In this document: piece after piece, positions 50,329 through 58,857 of the stretch
Layout: each line of letters starts with the position of its first letter
Numbering within the stretch: position 1 is the stretch's first letter
Assembly: GCA_963842335.1 (NCBI GenBank)
Contig: CAWJGF010000028.1
Span: forward strand, 1 to 64,000
From: PALSA-600 sp963842335
Lineage (GTDB): Bacteria > Actinomycetota > Thermoleophilia > Gaiellales > Gaiellaceae
Length of the DNA stretch: 64,000 nucleotides
Direction of reading: 5' to 3'
The notes under the pieces: generated by a model
What the model saw: only the letters and a program-made list of their open reading frames with translations
Databases searched by the model: none
Told to the model about the DNA's origin: nothing
Program-made: the position numbers and the translations under genes

Positions 50329-51657
50329 TCAGGCAGTCTCCCGCCCGGGCACGGTCGAGTCAACCGAGCCGGTTGAGTCGGCGATCAGATACGGCGCGAA
50401 GCGTGGCAGGTCACGCCGAGGGAGGCGCGCGATCACGAGCACGCCCTCCGGCGTGTCTTCGCGTTCTTCGATCGGCGTGCCGAGCGCGTAGAGCTCCGAA
50501 AGCCGGTCGCCGTCTGAGTACGGCACCAGGAGACGCACTCGCTCCCACCGATCCTCGAAGCGGCGGGCGAGCTCAGCCTTGAGCTCGTCGACGCCCTCGC
50601 CGGTGAGTGCCGAGACGAGTGGCGCGGATGGGAAGCGATTCGCAAGCCGACGGCGCCCGAGTGGATCGACACGATCGATCTTGTTCAGCACGATCTCGAC
50701 CGGCAGCTCGCCGGCACCGATCTCGTGCAGGACGTCATCGACCGCGCTGACCTGCCGATCCTGCTCGTCGTCGGACGCCGAGGCATCGACGACGTGCAGC
50801 ACCATGTCAGCAAGCAGCGTCTCCTCGAGCGTCGACGCGAATCCCTCGACGAGCTGCGTCGGCAGGCGGCGGATGAACCCGACCGTGTCCGTGAGGAGGT
50901 AGCGGCGGCCGTCGTGCTCGAACCCGCGCGTCGTCGGGTCGAGTGTCTCGAAGAGGCGATTCTCGACGGAGACCTCCGAGCCGGTGAGCGCGTTGAGCAG
51001 CGTGGACTTCCCGACGTTCGTGTACCCGGCGAGCGCGACCGTCGGCGTCGCGTTACGGCGACGCTCCTTGCGCTGCGTCGCCCGCTGCTTCTTCACGTCC
51101 TTCAGCCGCTTGCGCAGGACCGAGATGCGATGGCGGGCGAGCCGCCGGTCGGTCTCGAGCTGCGACTCGCCCGGCCCCCGCGTGCCGACGCCTGCACCGA
51201 GCGCACCGGTACCGCCGCCGAGGCGCTCGAGGTGCTTCCACATGCCGCGCATGCGCGGGAGGTTGTACTCGAGTTGCGCGAGCTCGACCTGGAGCTTTCC
51301 TTCCGCCGATGTCGCATGCTGCGCAAAGATGTCGAGGATGAGCTGTGTGCGGTCGACGACTCGCGCGTCGAGGGCGTTCTCGAGGAAGCGTTGCTGCGAC
51401 GGATCGAGTTCACCGTCGACAATCACGCTCTCCGCGCCCGCGCGCTTGAACTGCTCCTTGAGCTCCTCGATCTTGCCTTTGCCGACGTAGGTTCTGTTCG
51501 CCGGCTGGGCTCGATGCTGCACGACGGAGCCGACCGGCTCGACGCCGGCCGTCCGCGCAAGCTCCTTCACCTCGGCCAGCTCTTCGTCGGGATCCACACC
51601 CTGAGCCAGCACCGCGAGGACGAACCCGCGCTCGGGCTCCGGGGTACGTGGGATCAT
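50329..51657 (-). CDS. hflX: Ribosome-associated GTPase HflX
   Basis: 442 residues. The N-terminal HflX domain (about 1-180) has the Gly-rich segment RLGGGTGALGAGVGTRGPGE and QLETDRRLARHRISVL. The GTPase domain has G1 GYTNVGKST, G3 DTVGFIRRLP and G4 NKID. HflX splits stalled or hibernating 70S ribosomes under stress. It starts only 11 bases from the divergent dapE start codon, so the two promoters must lie inside each other's coding sequence or the mRNAs are leaderless. Confidence 0.95.
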   Translation of the reverse strand: MIPRTPEPERGFVLAVLAQGVDPDEELAEVKELARTAGVEPVGSVVQHRAQPANRTYVGKGKIEELKEQFKRAGAESVIVDGELDPSQQRFLENALDARVVDRTQLILDIFAQHATSAEGKLQVELAQLEYNLPRMRGMWKHLERLGGGTGALGAGVGTRGPGESQLETDRRLARHRISVLRKRLKDVKKQRATQRKERRRNATPTVALAGYTNVGKSTLLNALTGSEVSVENRLFETLDPTTRGFEHDGRRYLLTDTVGFIRRLPTQLVEGFASTLEETLLADMVLHVVDASASDDEQDRQVSAVDDVLHEIGAGELPVEIVLNKIDRVDPLGRRRLANRFPSAPLVSALTGEGVDELKAELARRFEDRWERVRLLVPYSDGDRLSELYALGTPIEEREDTPEGVLVIARLPRRDLPRFAPYLIADSTGSVDSTVPGRETA

Positions 51658-51668
51658 CGTCCTCGATT

Positions 51669-52727
51669 ATGCCCTCTCCCGACTCGATTTCGGCGCTGGC
51701 CGACCGGACGCTCACTCTCGTCGACATTCCCTCCGAGTCCAGGTCCGAGGCCGCCGTTTACGAGTACCTTCGGGCCGAGGTGCCTCTGCCGGTCGAGCTC
51801 GACGACGGGGAGACCCTGCTCTTCGCCAAACGCTCGGGTAAGCCGCTCGTGCTTCTCGCCGGGCACATGGACACGGTTCCAGCCCAGGGAAATCTGCCTG
51901 GTCGCATCGAGGACGGCGCCGTCGTCGGCCTGGGCGCAAGCGATATGAAGGGTGGCCTCGCGGTGATGGTCGAGCTCGCCCGGTTGGCGGCGAAGGCGGA
52001 CCTCGCCTACGACCTCGGCCTCCTCTTCTTCCCGCGCGAGGAGCTCGGGCCGGCCGAGAACCCGCTTCCTGCCGTCTTCGAGCGGACACCGCTGATCGAC
52101 GAGGCGAGACTCGTGATCTGCCTCGAGCCGACCGACAACACCCTGCAGCTCGGCTGCCTCGGAAACCTGAACGCGCGCGTCGTCTTCGAGGGGACCTCCG
52201 CGCATTCCGCGAGGCCCTGGCTTGGTGTGAACGCGATCCGGCTGGCCTTCGACGGGTTGCGGCAGACGCTCGACGCCGAGCCGCGTGACGTCGAGATCGA
52301 AGGGCTGCTCTTCCGCGAGGTGATCTCGGTGACTGAGCTCCACGCCGGGATCGCGTCGAACGTCATCCCCGCCCGGGCCGAAGCGATCCTGAACTTTCGC
52401 TACGCGCCGGATCGCACGCCCGACGACGCTGAGGCGCGCGTGCGCGAGCTCGTCGGCCGCGACGTCGAGATCCTCTCGAATTCACCGCCCGCACACGTCG
52501 CGGTCGGCTCGATGCTCGTCGACCAGCTTCGCCGCGCCGGGGCGTTCGAGCTCGAGCCGAAGCAAGCGTGGACGAACGTCGCCGACTTCGCGGCTCGAGG
52601 GCTGGACGCGCTCAACCTCGGCCCGGGGGGAACGCGGTACGCGCATGCCGTCGACGAGCGCGTCGAGATCGCGGAGCTCGGCCGGACGTTCGACGCTCTG
52701 CAGCGGTTCCTGGCCGGAGCCGTGTAG
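51669..52727 (+). CDS. dapE: Succinyl-diaminopimelate desuccinylase
   Basis: 352 residues, M20 metallopeptidase fold. Metal ligands appear in LVLLAGHMDTVPAQG and VVGLGASDMKGGLAVMVELA, and the catalytic Glu pair in FFPREELGPAENPL. The dimerisation domain begins LNARVVFEGTSAHSARPWLG. DapE gives LL-diaminopimelate; dapC and dapD follow close by, so the assignment to DapE rather than a general peptidase is well supported. Confidence 0.9.
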   Translation: MPSPDSISALADRTLTLVDIPSESRSEAAVYEYLRAEVPLPVELDDGETLLFAKRSGKPLVLLAGHMDTVPAQGNLPGRIEDGAVVGLGASDMKGGLAVMVELARLAAKADLAYDLGLLFFPREELGPAENPLPAVFERTPLIDEARLVICLEPTDNTLQLGCLGNLNARVVFEGTSAHSARPWLGVNAIRLAFDGLRQTLDAEPRDVEIEGLLFREVISVTELHAGIASNVIPARAEAILNFRYAPDRTPDDAEARVRELVGRDVEILSNSPPAHVAVGSMLVDQLRRAGAFELEPKQAWTNVADFAARGLDALNLGPGGTRYAHAVDERVEIAELGRTFDALQRFLAGAV

Positions 52728-52742
52728 CGTCGGCGGCGTACC

Positions 52743-53962
52743 GTGGTGGTCGACGTGCTGCGCACGGCCGCCTTGCTCCTGCTGCTCATGTTTTCGCTGC
52801 CCGGTTGCGGTGGCCGGGCCGCAATCCCCCGTGCTCCGTTCTGGCCGGCCAGGGTGCGAGTCGCGCAGGACGTGCGTCTTCTCTACCGCGCCGCCGGTGC
52901 GCCCGGAACGCCCGGCCTGCACCGATACGAGTACGTCTTCCCCGACCGGGCAATTGCCGTCTACGACATCGACCAAGGGCACCGGCTCGTTGCCCGCTGG
53001 TCGGTGCCGGAGGCGCACGCCCTCCGAGGGATCGCGGTCAGCCCGGCAACCTGCAGGCTCTACTTCAGCGTCGGTGGGAACGGCGGTTCTAGCGGGACTG
53101 GCTCGCTGATCTCCTACGACCTGCGCACGAACCGGGTGCTCTGGAAGCGCTCGTTCCCGACCGGGACCGACAGCCTGGCGATCACGCCGGACGGTCGGAC
53201 GTTGTATCTCCCGACAGGCGAACGGACCGACGATGACATCTGGTACGTCGTCGCTGCGAGCACCGGGCGGGTTCGTGGCGAGATCCACGCCGGGCCCGGC
53301 CCGCACAACACGATCGTCTCGCCCGATGGCAGGTTCGCGTACCTCGGGCCGCGCAACTCGCGCTACCTCGATGTGGCCGCGACGCGGACGGATCGGGTCG
53401 TTCGAAAGGTCGGCCCGCTCCTCCCCGGCGTCAGGCCCTTCACGATCAACGGGCGCCAGACGCTCGCGTACACGACCGCCACCGGGTTCCTCGGGTTCCA
53501 GGCATCGAGCATCCGCACCGGGAAGGTGCTCTACACGGTCCCGATCCGCGGCTTCAGGCAGGGAGGCCACTCGGCGCGCCCAGCCATGGAATTTCGCTTT
53601 CGCCGGATAGCCGGCAGCTCTACGTGATCGACGTCCCGTCGAGCTACGTGCACGTGTTCGATGTATCGGGTCTTCCGGAACGTCCGCCACGACACCTCGC
53701 CGACATCCCTCTGCGGCACTCGCTAGTGGGCAAGGAGGAGCCCTGCGCTGGCGACTGTGGCCGGGCCGGCTGGCTGCAGCACAGCCTTGACGGCCGCTTC
53801 GTCTACGTCGGCGACTCGGGCGACGTGATCGATACGAGAACGCGTCGCGTTGTCGCGTTCTTGCCCGCGCTCCGCAATTCTCGCTACCAGCTCGAGCTCG
53901 ACTGGCGCGGCGAGGAGCCTGTGCGGACGAGCACACGGAGCGGAATCGGCCGGCTCGGGTGA
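52743..53962 (+). CDS. YVTN-type beta-propeller lipoprotein, one frameshift
   Basis: About 406 residues if a one-base deletion near 53586 is corrected (the 1220-base span is one short of a multiple of three). The start is GTG 52743. The N-terminus VVVDVLRTAALLLLLMFSLP followed by GCG is a lipobox (LPGC), so LspA and lipidation are expected. Propeller blades are suggested by IAVSPATCRLYFSV, LAITPDGRTLYLPTG, TIVSPDGRFAYLGPR, ISLSPDSRQLYVID and LQHSLDGRFVYVGD. Substrate or partner unknown. It lies between dapE and dapC but does not obviously belong to that pathway. Confidence 0.7.
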
Positions 53963-54025
53963 CGAAAGAGCCCGCTTCGCGCTGATCTGCGCATAGCCGG
54001 CGCGTCCGCTCTGTAGCGTCTAGGC

Positions 54026-55154
54026 GTGCAGCTCTCCCCCGTCCTCACCGATCTGGCGCAATACCCGTTCGCGCGGCTCGACGACTGGAAGGCCGAGGCA
54101 CAGGCCCGCGGGATCGAGCTGATCGATTTCGGCATGGGCGACCCTCGCGAGTTGACGCCGGCGTTCATCCGCGAGGCCATGCTCGCGTCGGTCGACGAGG
54201 TTTCGTCCTACCCACGCGCCACGGGGCTGCCGGAGCTTCGCGAGGCAATCGCAGGCTGGATCGGGCGGCGCTTCGCAGTCGACGTCGATCCCGGCGTCGA
54301 GATCGTGCCGACGCTCGGCTCGAAGGAGGCGATCTTCTCGTTCGCGCAGATCGCGTTGGGCGAGAAGCGCGTCGTTGCGATTCCCGAGCCGGCCTATCCG
54401 GTCTATGAGCGAGGTGCGATGTTCGCCGGGGGCAAGGTGGTGACGGTGCCCTTGCGTGAGGCATCCGGTTGGCTGCCCGACCTCGACGCGTTCAGTGCCT
54501 GGGACGACGTCGCACTGTTCTGGGTCTGCTATCCGAACAACCCAACCGGCGCCGTGGCGCCGCTTTCGTTCTACGAGGAACTGGCCGAGCGAGCGCGGGA
54601 GCACGGGTTTCTCATCTGCTCCGACGAGGCGTATTCCGAGCTTTGGTTCGACGAGCCGCCGGCGTCGGCGCTGCAGGTCGCCGACCGCTCGAACGTAGTC
54701 GTCTTCAACACGCTGTCGAAGCGCTCGTCGATGACGGGGTATCGCTCCGGGTTCATGTGCGCGCCACCGGAGATCGTCGGCCGCGCTGCTCAGCTTCAGG
54801 CCGACTGTCGGGACCGCGCCGCAGGAGTTCGTGCAACGCGCCTCGGTCGCCGCCTGGTCGGACGACTCGCACGTCGACGGCGTGCGCGCGCTCTACAGGC
54901 GAAAACGCGAAACCATTCTGCCGGCTCTCGAGACCGGTGGCCTGCGCCTCGCAGGATCGGACGCGACGTTCTATCTCTGGGTCGACGTCGGAGGCCCGTC
55001 CGAGCCGTTCTGCCGCCGGCTGCTCGAGCACGGCATCGTTGCGGCGCCAGGCTCGTTCTTCGGCGCGGCCGGCGAAGGCTATGCACGTTTTGCGCTCGTC
55101 CCGACCCAGGCGCAGTGCGAACGCGCCGCCGAGATCCTGCGCGAGATCCTGTGA
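54026..55154 (+). CDS. dapC: N-succinyldiaminopimelate aminotransferase DapC, one frameshift
   Basis: PLP aminotransferase, about 375 residues. MQLSPVLTDLAQYPFARLDD starts at 54026. YPNNPTGAV, CSDEAYSELWFDEPP and FNTLSKRSSMTGYRSGF (Lys of the Schiff base) are class I/II motifs. One extra G at about 54779 shifts the frame; continuing one frame over gives ALLSFRPTVGTAPQEFVQRA to the end. The gene overlaps dapD by 4 bases. In the diaminopimelate route it forms N-succinyl-L,L-diaminopimelate. Confidence 0.88.
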
Positions 55155-55888
55155 CCACCGAAGAGACGATCGCTGCGCTCGACCACGGTGACGTACGAGT
55201 CGCCGAGCCGGATGGTGACGACTGGCGCGTCAACGCCGATGTGCAGGCGGCGATCCTCGACTACTTCCGTCTTCGGCAGCTGGAGCCGCGCGAGGTCGGT
55301 CCGTTCGAGTACCACGACAAGATCCCGTTGAAGGCGGGCTACGAGGCGCTCGGTGTGCGGGTCGTACCGCCCGCGACCGCGCGGTATGGCGCATTCCTCT
55401 CGCGCGGCGTCGTGCTGATGCCGTCATACGTGAACATCGGCGCCTGGATCGGACCGAACACGATGGTCGACACCTGGGCGACGGTCGGATCGGGTGCGCA
55501 GATCGGGGCAGACGTGCACCTCGCCGGAGGGGTGGGCATCGGTGGCGTGCTCGAGCCCGCCGGAGCCCGGCCGGTGATCGTCGAGGACGGCGCGTTCATC
55601 GGCTCGCGGTGCATCATCGTCGAAGGGGTCCGCATCGGCCGCGAGGCTGTTCTGGCACCCAATGTGACCCTCACCGCGAGCGTCCCGATCATCGACGTGA
55701 CGGGTGATGTTGCAGTCGAGCACCGCGGCTTCGTGCCGCCGCGCTCCGTTGTGGTGCCCGGCACGCGCCCGAAGGATTTCCCGGCCGGCACGTATCACCT
55801 GGCCTGTGCGCTGATCATCGGCCGGCGCAGCGAGTCGACCGACCTGAAGACGTCGCTGAACGACGTTCTGCGCGACTACTCGATCTAG
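55151..55888 (+). CDS. dapD: Tetrahydrodipicolinate N-succinyltransferase
   Basis: 245 residues from GTG 55151. A left-handed beta-helix of hexapeptide repeats (VLMPSYVNIGAWIGPNTMVD, ADVHLAGGVGIGGVLEP, FIGSRCIIVEGVRIGREAVL) with an N-terminal helical part. DapD signatures are present, including FEYHDKIPLKAG and the C-terminal VVPGTRPKDFPAG. It uses succinyl-CoA to acylate tetrahydrodipicolinate, the step before DapC. Confidence 0.94.
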   Translation: MTTEETIAALDHGDVRVAEPDGDDWRVNADVQAAILDYFRLRQLEPREVGPFEYHDKIPLKAGYEALGVRVVPPATARYGAFLSRGVVLMPSYVNIGAWIGPNTMVDTWATVGSGAQIGADVHLAGGVGIGGVLEPAGARPVIVEDGAFIGSRCIIVEGVRIGREAVLAPNVTLTASVPIIDVTGDVAVEHRGFVPPRSVVVPGTRPKDFPAGTYHLACALIIGRRSESTDLKTSLNDVLRDYSI

Positions 55889-55901
55889 GTGACTCCTCGA
55901 T

Positions 55902-56588
55902 CTAGCTGACGCGCTCGGCCGGTCCCGTCAGGAACGCGCGAGCGCGCTCGAACCGCACGACCAGGTCGCCGCCCGGGAAGCGCACGGTGACCGGCGAGAT
56001 CCCGAACGCCGCCGCGACCGCGACTGCACTTGATCCCGATGACGCCGTCTCGCCCACTCCGCGCTCCCAGACGCGTGCTTCGATGACGTCGGGGGCGACC
56101 GCACGTGCGACCTGGACATTCGTGCGCCGGGGGAAGCGTTCGTGCACCTCGAGCATCGGTCCGAGCCGCGGAAGCTCAGCCGGATCGCCCTTGACGACGG
56201 CGTGTGGATTGCCGACATCGACCGCGACGAGCGCCACGCCCGCAACCTCCTCGAGCTCCCCGACGAAGATCTCGCCGAGATCTTGCTCAACGAGGCCGTC
56301 CGCGAGCATCCACGCACGCACCACACGTGGCCCGACACGTACGGTCACGCGCTCAGAGCGCGTCTGTTCGGCAAGCCAGCGCGCGGCGATACGCGTCCCG
56401 TTGCCGGACATCTCGGCCCGCGAGCCGTCCGGGTTCCAGATCGCGATCTCAAGCCAGTCGTCCCCCTTGCGGAAGACCTCGAGGATGCCGTCCGCGCCGT
56501 CGATCTCAGCGCGCACGAGATCGGGAGTCATCGACTCCTCAGTGATCAGATACACGTTGCCCTGGGCGTCCCAGCGCGATGACGTCAT
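55902..56588 (-). CDS. dapF: Diaminopimelate epimerase homologue with both catalytic Cys replaced by Ser
   Basis: 228 residues from ATG 56586-56588; it overlaps miaA by 50 bases. The N-terminus MTSSRWDAQGNVYLITE matches the DapF QGN segment. NPDGSRAEMSGNGTRIAARW corresponds to the family's MCGNG motif with Ser61 in place of the first catalytic Cys. ERGVGETASSGSSAVAVAA corresponds to GETxACGTG with Ser184 in place of the second. The rest, including DVGNPHAVV, is kept. Epimerisation normally needs the two Cys as acid/base pair. It may be slow, altered or inactive, yet dapC, dapD and dapE lie close by and no other dapF is in the window. Confidence 0.78.
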   Translation of the reverse strand: MTSSRWDAQGNVYLITEESMTPDLVRAEIDGADGILEVFRKGDDWLEIAIWNPDGSRAEMSGNGTRIAARWLAEQTRSERVTVRVGPRVVRAWMLADGLVEQDLGEIFVGELEEVAGVALVAVDVGNPHAVVKGDPAELPRLGPMLEVHERFPRRTNVQVARAVAPDVIEARVWERGVGETASSGSSAVAVAAAFGISPVTVRFPGGDLVVRFERARAFLTGPAERVS

Positions 56589-57438
56589 TCGCGATCTCCT
56601 CCGCAGGGCGGTTCCCGTCGAGCCTAATCGCATCGCGCAAGTTCCGCACCCACTTCCGCTGGTAGCGGGCCAGGCGCTTGGTTGCCTGCGTGACCGTGGC
56701 GATCGCTTCGTCGACAGGCAAGGTCGCGAACTCCTCGAGCCCGAGGACCTTGCGCGCGGTCTCTGAAAGCGGCTGTGCCCAGGCCGCTCGCGCCTCGGCG
56801 ACCGCACCACCGTCGACCATCGCTTGCGTGCGCGCGTCGATGCGCCGGTCGAGCTCCGCGAGCGGCAGGTCGAGGGTGACGATCAGCGTCGGGTGACGAA
56901 GCGACGCCGTCCACAATCTGCCGTCGCGAGGTGCGAGCGATGCGCCGACTTCGGCGAGCTCGAGCGCACGGACGATGCGCTTGCGGTCGTTTGCGTGCAC
57001 CTGCGCTCCCGCGGCAGGGTCGAGCTCGGTGAGCAGCGCGTGGACGGCCGCGGAACCGTCACGGTCGTAGCGGTCCTGCCAGTGCTCGCGCCGCTCGGGT
57101 GCCGCCGGCGGAGGGATCTCGAGCGCCGACAGGGCCGCGCGGAAATAGAGGCCGGTCCCACCGACGACGAGCGGCAGCCGGTCTGCAGCGAGGAGCTCGT
57201 CGACGGCGGCATGGGCCCAGCGCTGGTACTCGCCCACCGACACGTTGTGCTCGAGCGAAACGGTGCCGACGAGTCTCGCCGGCCCCCGTGGCGCAGCAGT
57301 GAGCACGGGCAGGCCGGCGTAAAGGGCGGCAGAGTCGGCGGAGATCACCTCCGCGTCCAGCCGCTCCCGCAGCGCCTCGGCGACCGCCGACTTGCCGGCT
57401 GCCGTCGGCCCGAACAGCGCGACAACCCGTCCGGTCAC
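56539..57438 (-). CDS. miaA: tRNA dimethylallyltransferase
   Basis: Isopentenylates A37 of UNN-reading tRNAs; product of the MEP pathway is the donor. 299 residues from GTG 57436-57438 (VTGRVVALFGPTAAGKSAVA, the P-loop). ISADSAALYAGLPVLTAAP, RLPLVVGGTGLYFRAAL and HANDRKRIVRALEL are MiaA signatures. It overlaps the hypothetical gene upstream by 4 bases and dapF by 50. MiaB, which adds methylthio to the same nucleotide, is encoded 1.3 kb further on. Confidence 0.94.
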   Translation of the reverse strand: MTGRVVALFGPTAAGKSAVAEALRERLDAEVISADSAALYAGLPVLTAAPRGPARLVGTVSLEHNVSVGEYQRWAHAAVDELLAADRLPLVVGGTGLYFRAALSALEIPPPAAPERREHWQDRYDRDGSAAVHALLTELDPAAGAQVHANDRKRIVRALELAEVGASLAPRDGRLWTASLRHPTLIVTLDLPLAELDRRIDARTQAMVDGGAVAEARAAWAQPLSETARKVLGLEEFATLPVDEAIATVTQATKRLARYQRKWVRNLRDAIRLDGNRPAEEIANDVIALGRPGQRVSDH

Positions 57439-57791
57439 TTCAGGTGATCGCGGCGCGGCGGCGGGCCTGTGTGCCCACTCGCTTGTGCACCCAGCCGCGA
57501 ACGGTCGCGCGAGCGGCCCTCCAGCGGTGCGAACACCTTGCGGTCGCCACGCAGCGCCGCGGGGTGCGTCCGAAGGTACGCAGCCCACTCCTCGGGCGTC
57601 TCGCCGCCGGCCAGCTCGTCGAGTGCGACCGCGACTCGCGACCCATGTCGGCGGATCGTGCCGATCAATTCACCGTCTGCGCCGCGCACGACGGTGACGA
57701 CGATTCCGGGTGACGTCCACTCCGCGTCGTCCGGGTCGCGCCGCACCGCGGTCAGCCCGAGGTCGTCGAAGTCGGCGAGCGCGTCAGGCAC
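57435..57791 (-). CDS. Hypothetical protein
   Basis: 118 residues. N-terminal half has a mixed alpha/beta pattern (WTSPGIVVTVVRGADGELIG, TIRRHGSRVAVALDELAGG), then EEWAAYLRTHPAALRGDRKV; the C-terminus is basic and ends HTGPPPRRDHLK. No recognised family and no membrane span. Position between the epimerase and miaA, with overlaps of 8 and 4 bases, implies cotranscription. Confidence 0.55.
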   Translation of the reverse strand: MPDALADFDDLGLTAVRRDPDDAEWTSPGIVVTVVRGADGELIGTIRRHGSRVAVALDELAGGETPEEWAAYLRTHPAALRGDRKVFAPLEGRSRDRSRLGAQASGHTGPPPRRDHLK

Positions 57792-58821
57792 CGGTTCCCG
57801 CCGGTTCTTTGAACCCGTGTGCGAGCTCGTCGATCGTCTGAGGCCGTTCGAACGCGCGATCCTCGTCGGGATGCGCCGCGCGCCACTCCTTGAACCACGC
57901 GACGGCTCGCGGGATGCCCTCCTCGAGCGGCGTCTTCGGGGCCCAGCCGAGAACGTCGTGTGCCTTCCTGACGTCCGCGATGTAGTGGGTGACCTCGCCG
58001 AGCAACGACGGAGCGATTGTCATGTTCGGCTCGACACCGAGCTCCTGCGCGATGAGCTCGGCCGCCCGGAGGAGCGTGTTGCCCTGCCCGTACGCGAGGT
58101 TGATCGTCTGATTGCCCACCGATCCGTCGAGCAGCGCATAGACCCCTCGGGCGATGCCGTCGACGCAGTCATCCACGTACGTGAAGTCGAGCACCTTGGT
58201 GTCACCACCGAAGACGGTGATCGGTTCGCCCCGTGACAGCTGGTGCATCCAGAGCGGCAGCACACGATCCATGCGCCACAGGTCGGAGTCGTAGCGGCCG
58301 TACACATTCGAGAACCGGAAGACGAGGTACTTGAGGTCGTAGCAGCGCGCGTACGAGTAGATGAATGCCTCGCTCGCGATCTTCGAGGCGGAGTACGGAC
58401 TCTCTGTGAACGCGAAGTCCGCGGCCTCCTCGGCGTACTCCTCGAAGCGATGCACGTCCCCATAGACCTCGCGCGTCGAGGAGAAGACGATCGGCAGGCT
58501 CATCCCACGCGCGAACTCGAGCAGGTTGAACGTCATGATCGCGTTCTCGAGCGCCCGATGCGGCTGTCGCACGAGCTGATGAACCTTCGCATGCGCGGCC
58601 ATGTGGACCACCAGGTCGACCTCGGGATACTCGACTCCGTTGATACCGCCGGGAAAGGCCGAATAGTGCCCGGCAAGGTCCTGCAGGAGCGTCGGGAAGG
58701 CCGCTCCGACCCACGCGTTCGGCCGTTTGTCGACGCCGAACACCTCGTGACCGTCGGCGAGCAGCCGCAGCGCGAGGTTCGTACCGATCTGGCCTGACGA
58801 GCCGGTGACGAGGATGCGCAT
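57784..58821 (-). CDS. NAD-dependent epimerase/dehydratase (extended SDR)
   Basis: 345 residues from ATG 58819-58821; an upstream TTG at 58827 is also in frame. MRILVTGSSGQIGTNLALRL is the NAD-binding Gly motif. MAAHAKVHQLVRQPHRALEN, FSSTREVYGD and ESPYSASKIASEAFIYSYAR give the S/Y-x3-K catalytic set. The C-terminal part (DFTYVDDCVDGIARGVYALL) matches UDP-glucose 4-epimerase/dTDP-glucose 4,6-dehydratase relatives. Probably acts on a nucleotide sugar; which one is not determined. Its 3' end overlaps the next gene by 8 bases. Confidence 0.88.
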   Translation of the reverse strand: MRILVTGSSGQIGTNLALRLLADGHEVFGVDKRPNAWVGAAFPTLLQDLAGHYSAFPGGINGVEYPEVDLVVHMAAHAKVHQLVRQPHRALENAIMTFNLLEFARGMSLPIVFSSTREVYGDVHRFEEYAEEAADFAFTESPYSASKIASEAFIYSYARCYDLKYLVFRFSNVYGRYDSDLWRMDRVLPLWMHQLSRGEPITVFGGDTKVLDFTYVDDCVDGIARGVYALLDGSVGNQTINLAYGQGNTLLRAAELIAQELGVEPNMTIAPSLLGEVTHYIADVRKAHDVLGWAPKTPLEEGIPRAVAWFKEWRAAHPDEDRAFERPQTIDELAHGFKEPAGTGA

Positions 58822-58857
58822 CGGCAAAGAGCCTAATCGACCCCTGTAAGCGCCGCG

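Noticed and set aside
54026..55888. A DapC-DapD fusion protein
   Set aside because: The apparent fusion arises because one extra base in dapC shifts it into the dapD frame. The proper dapC end with its own stop overlaps the dapD GTG.
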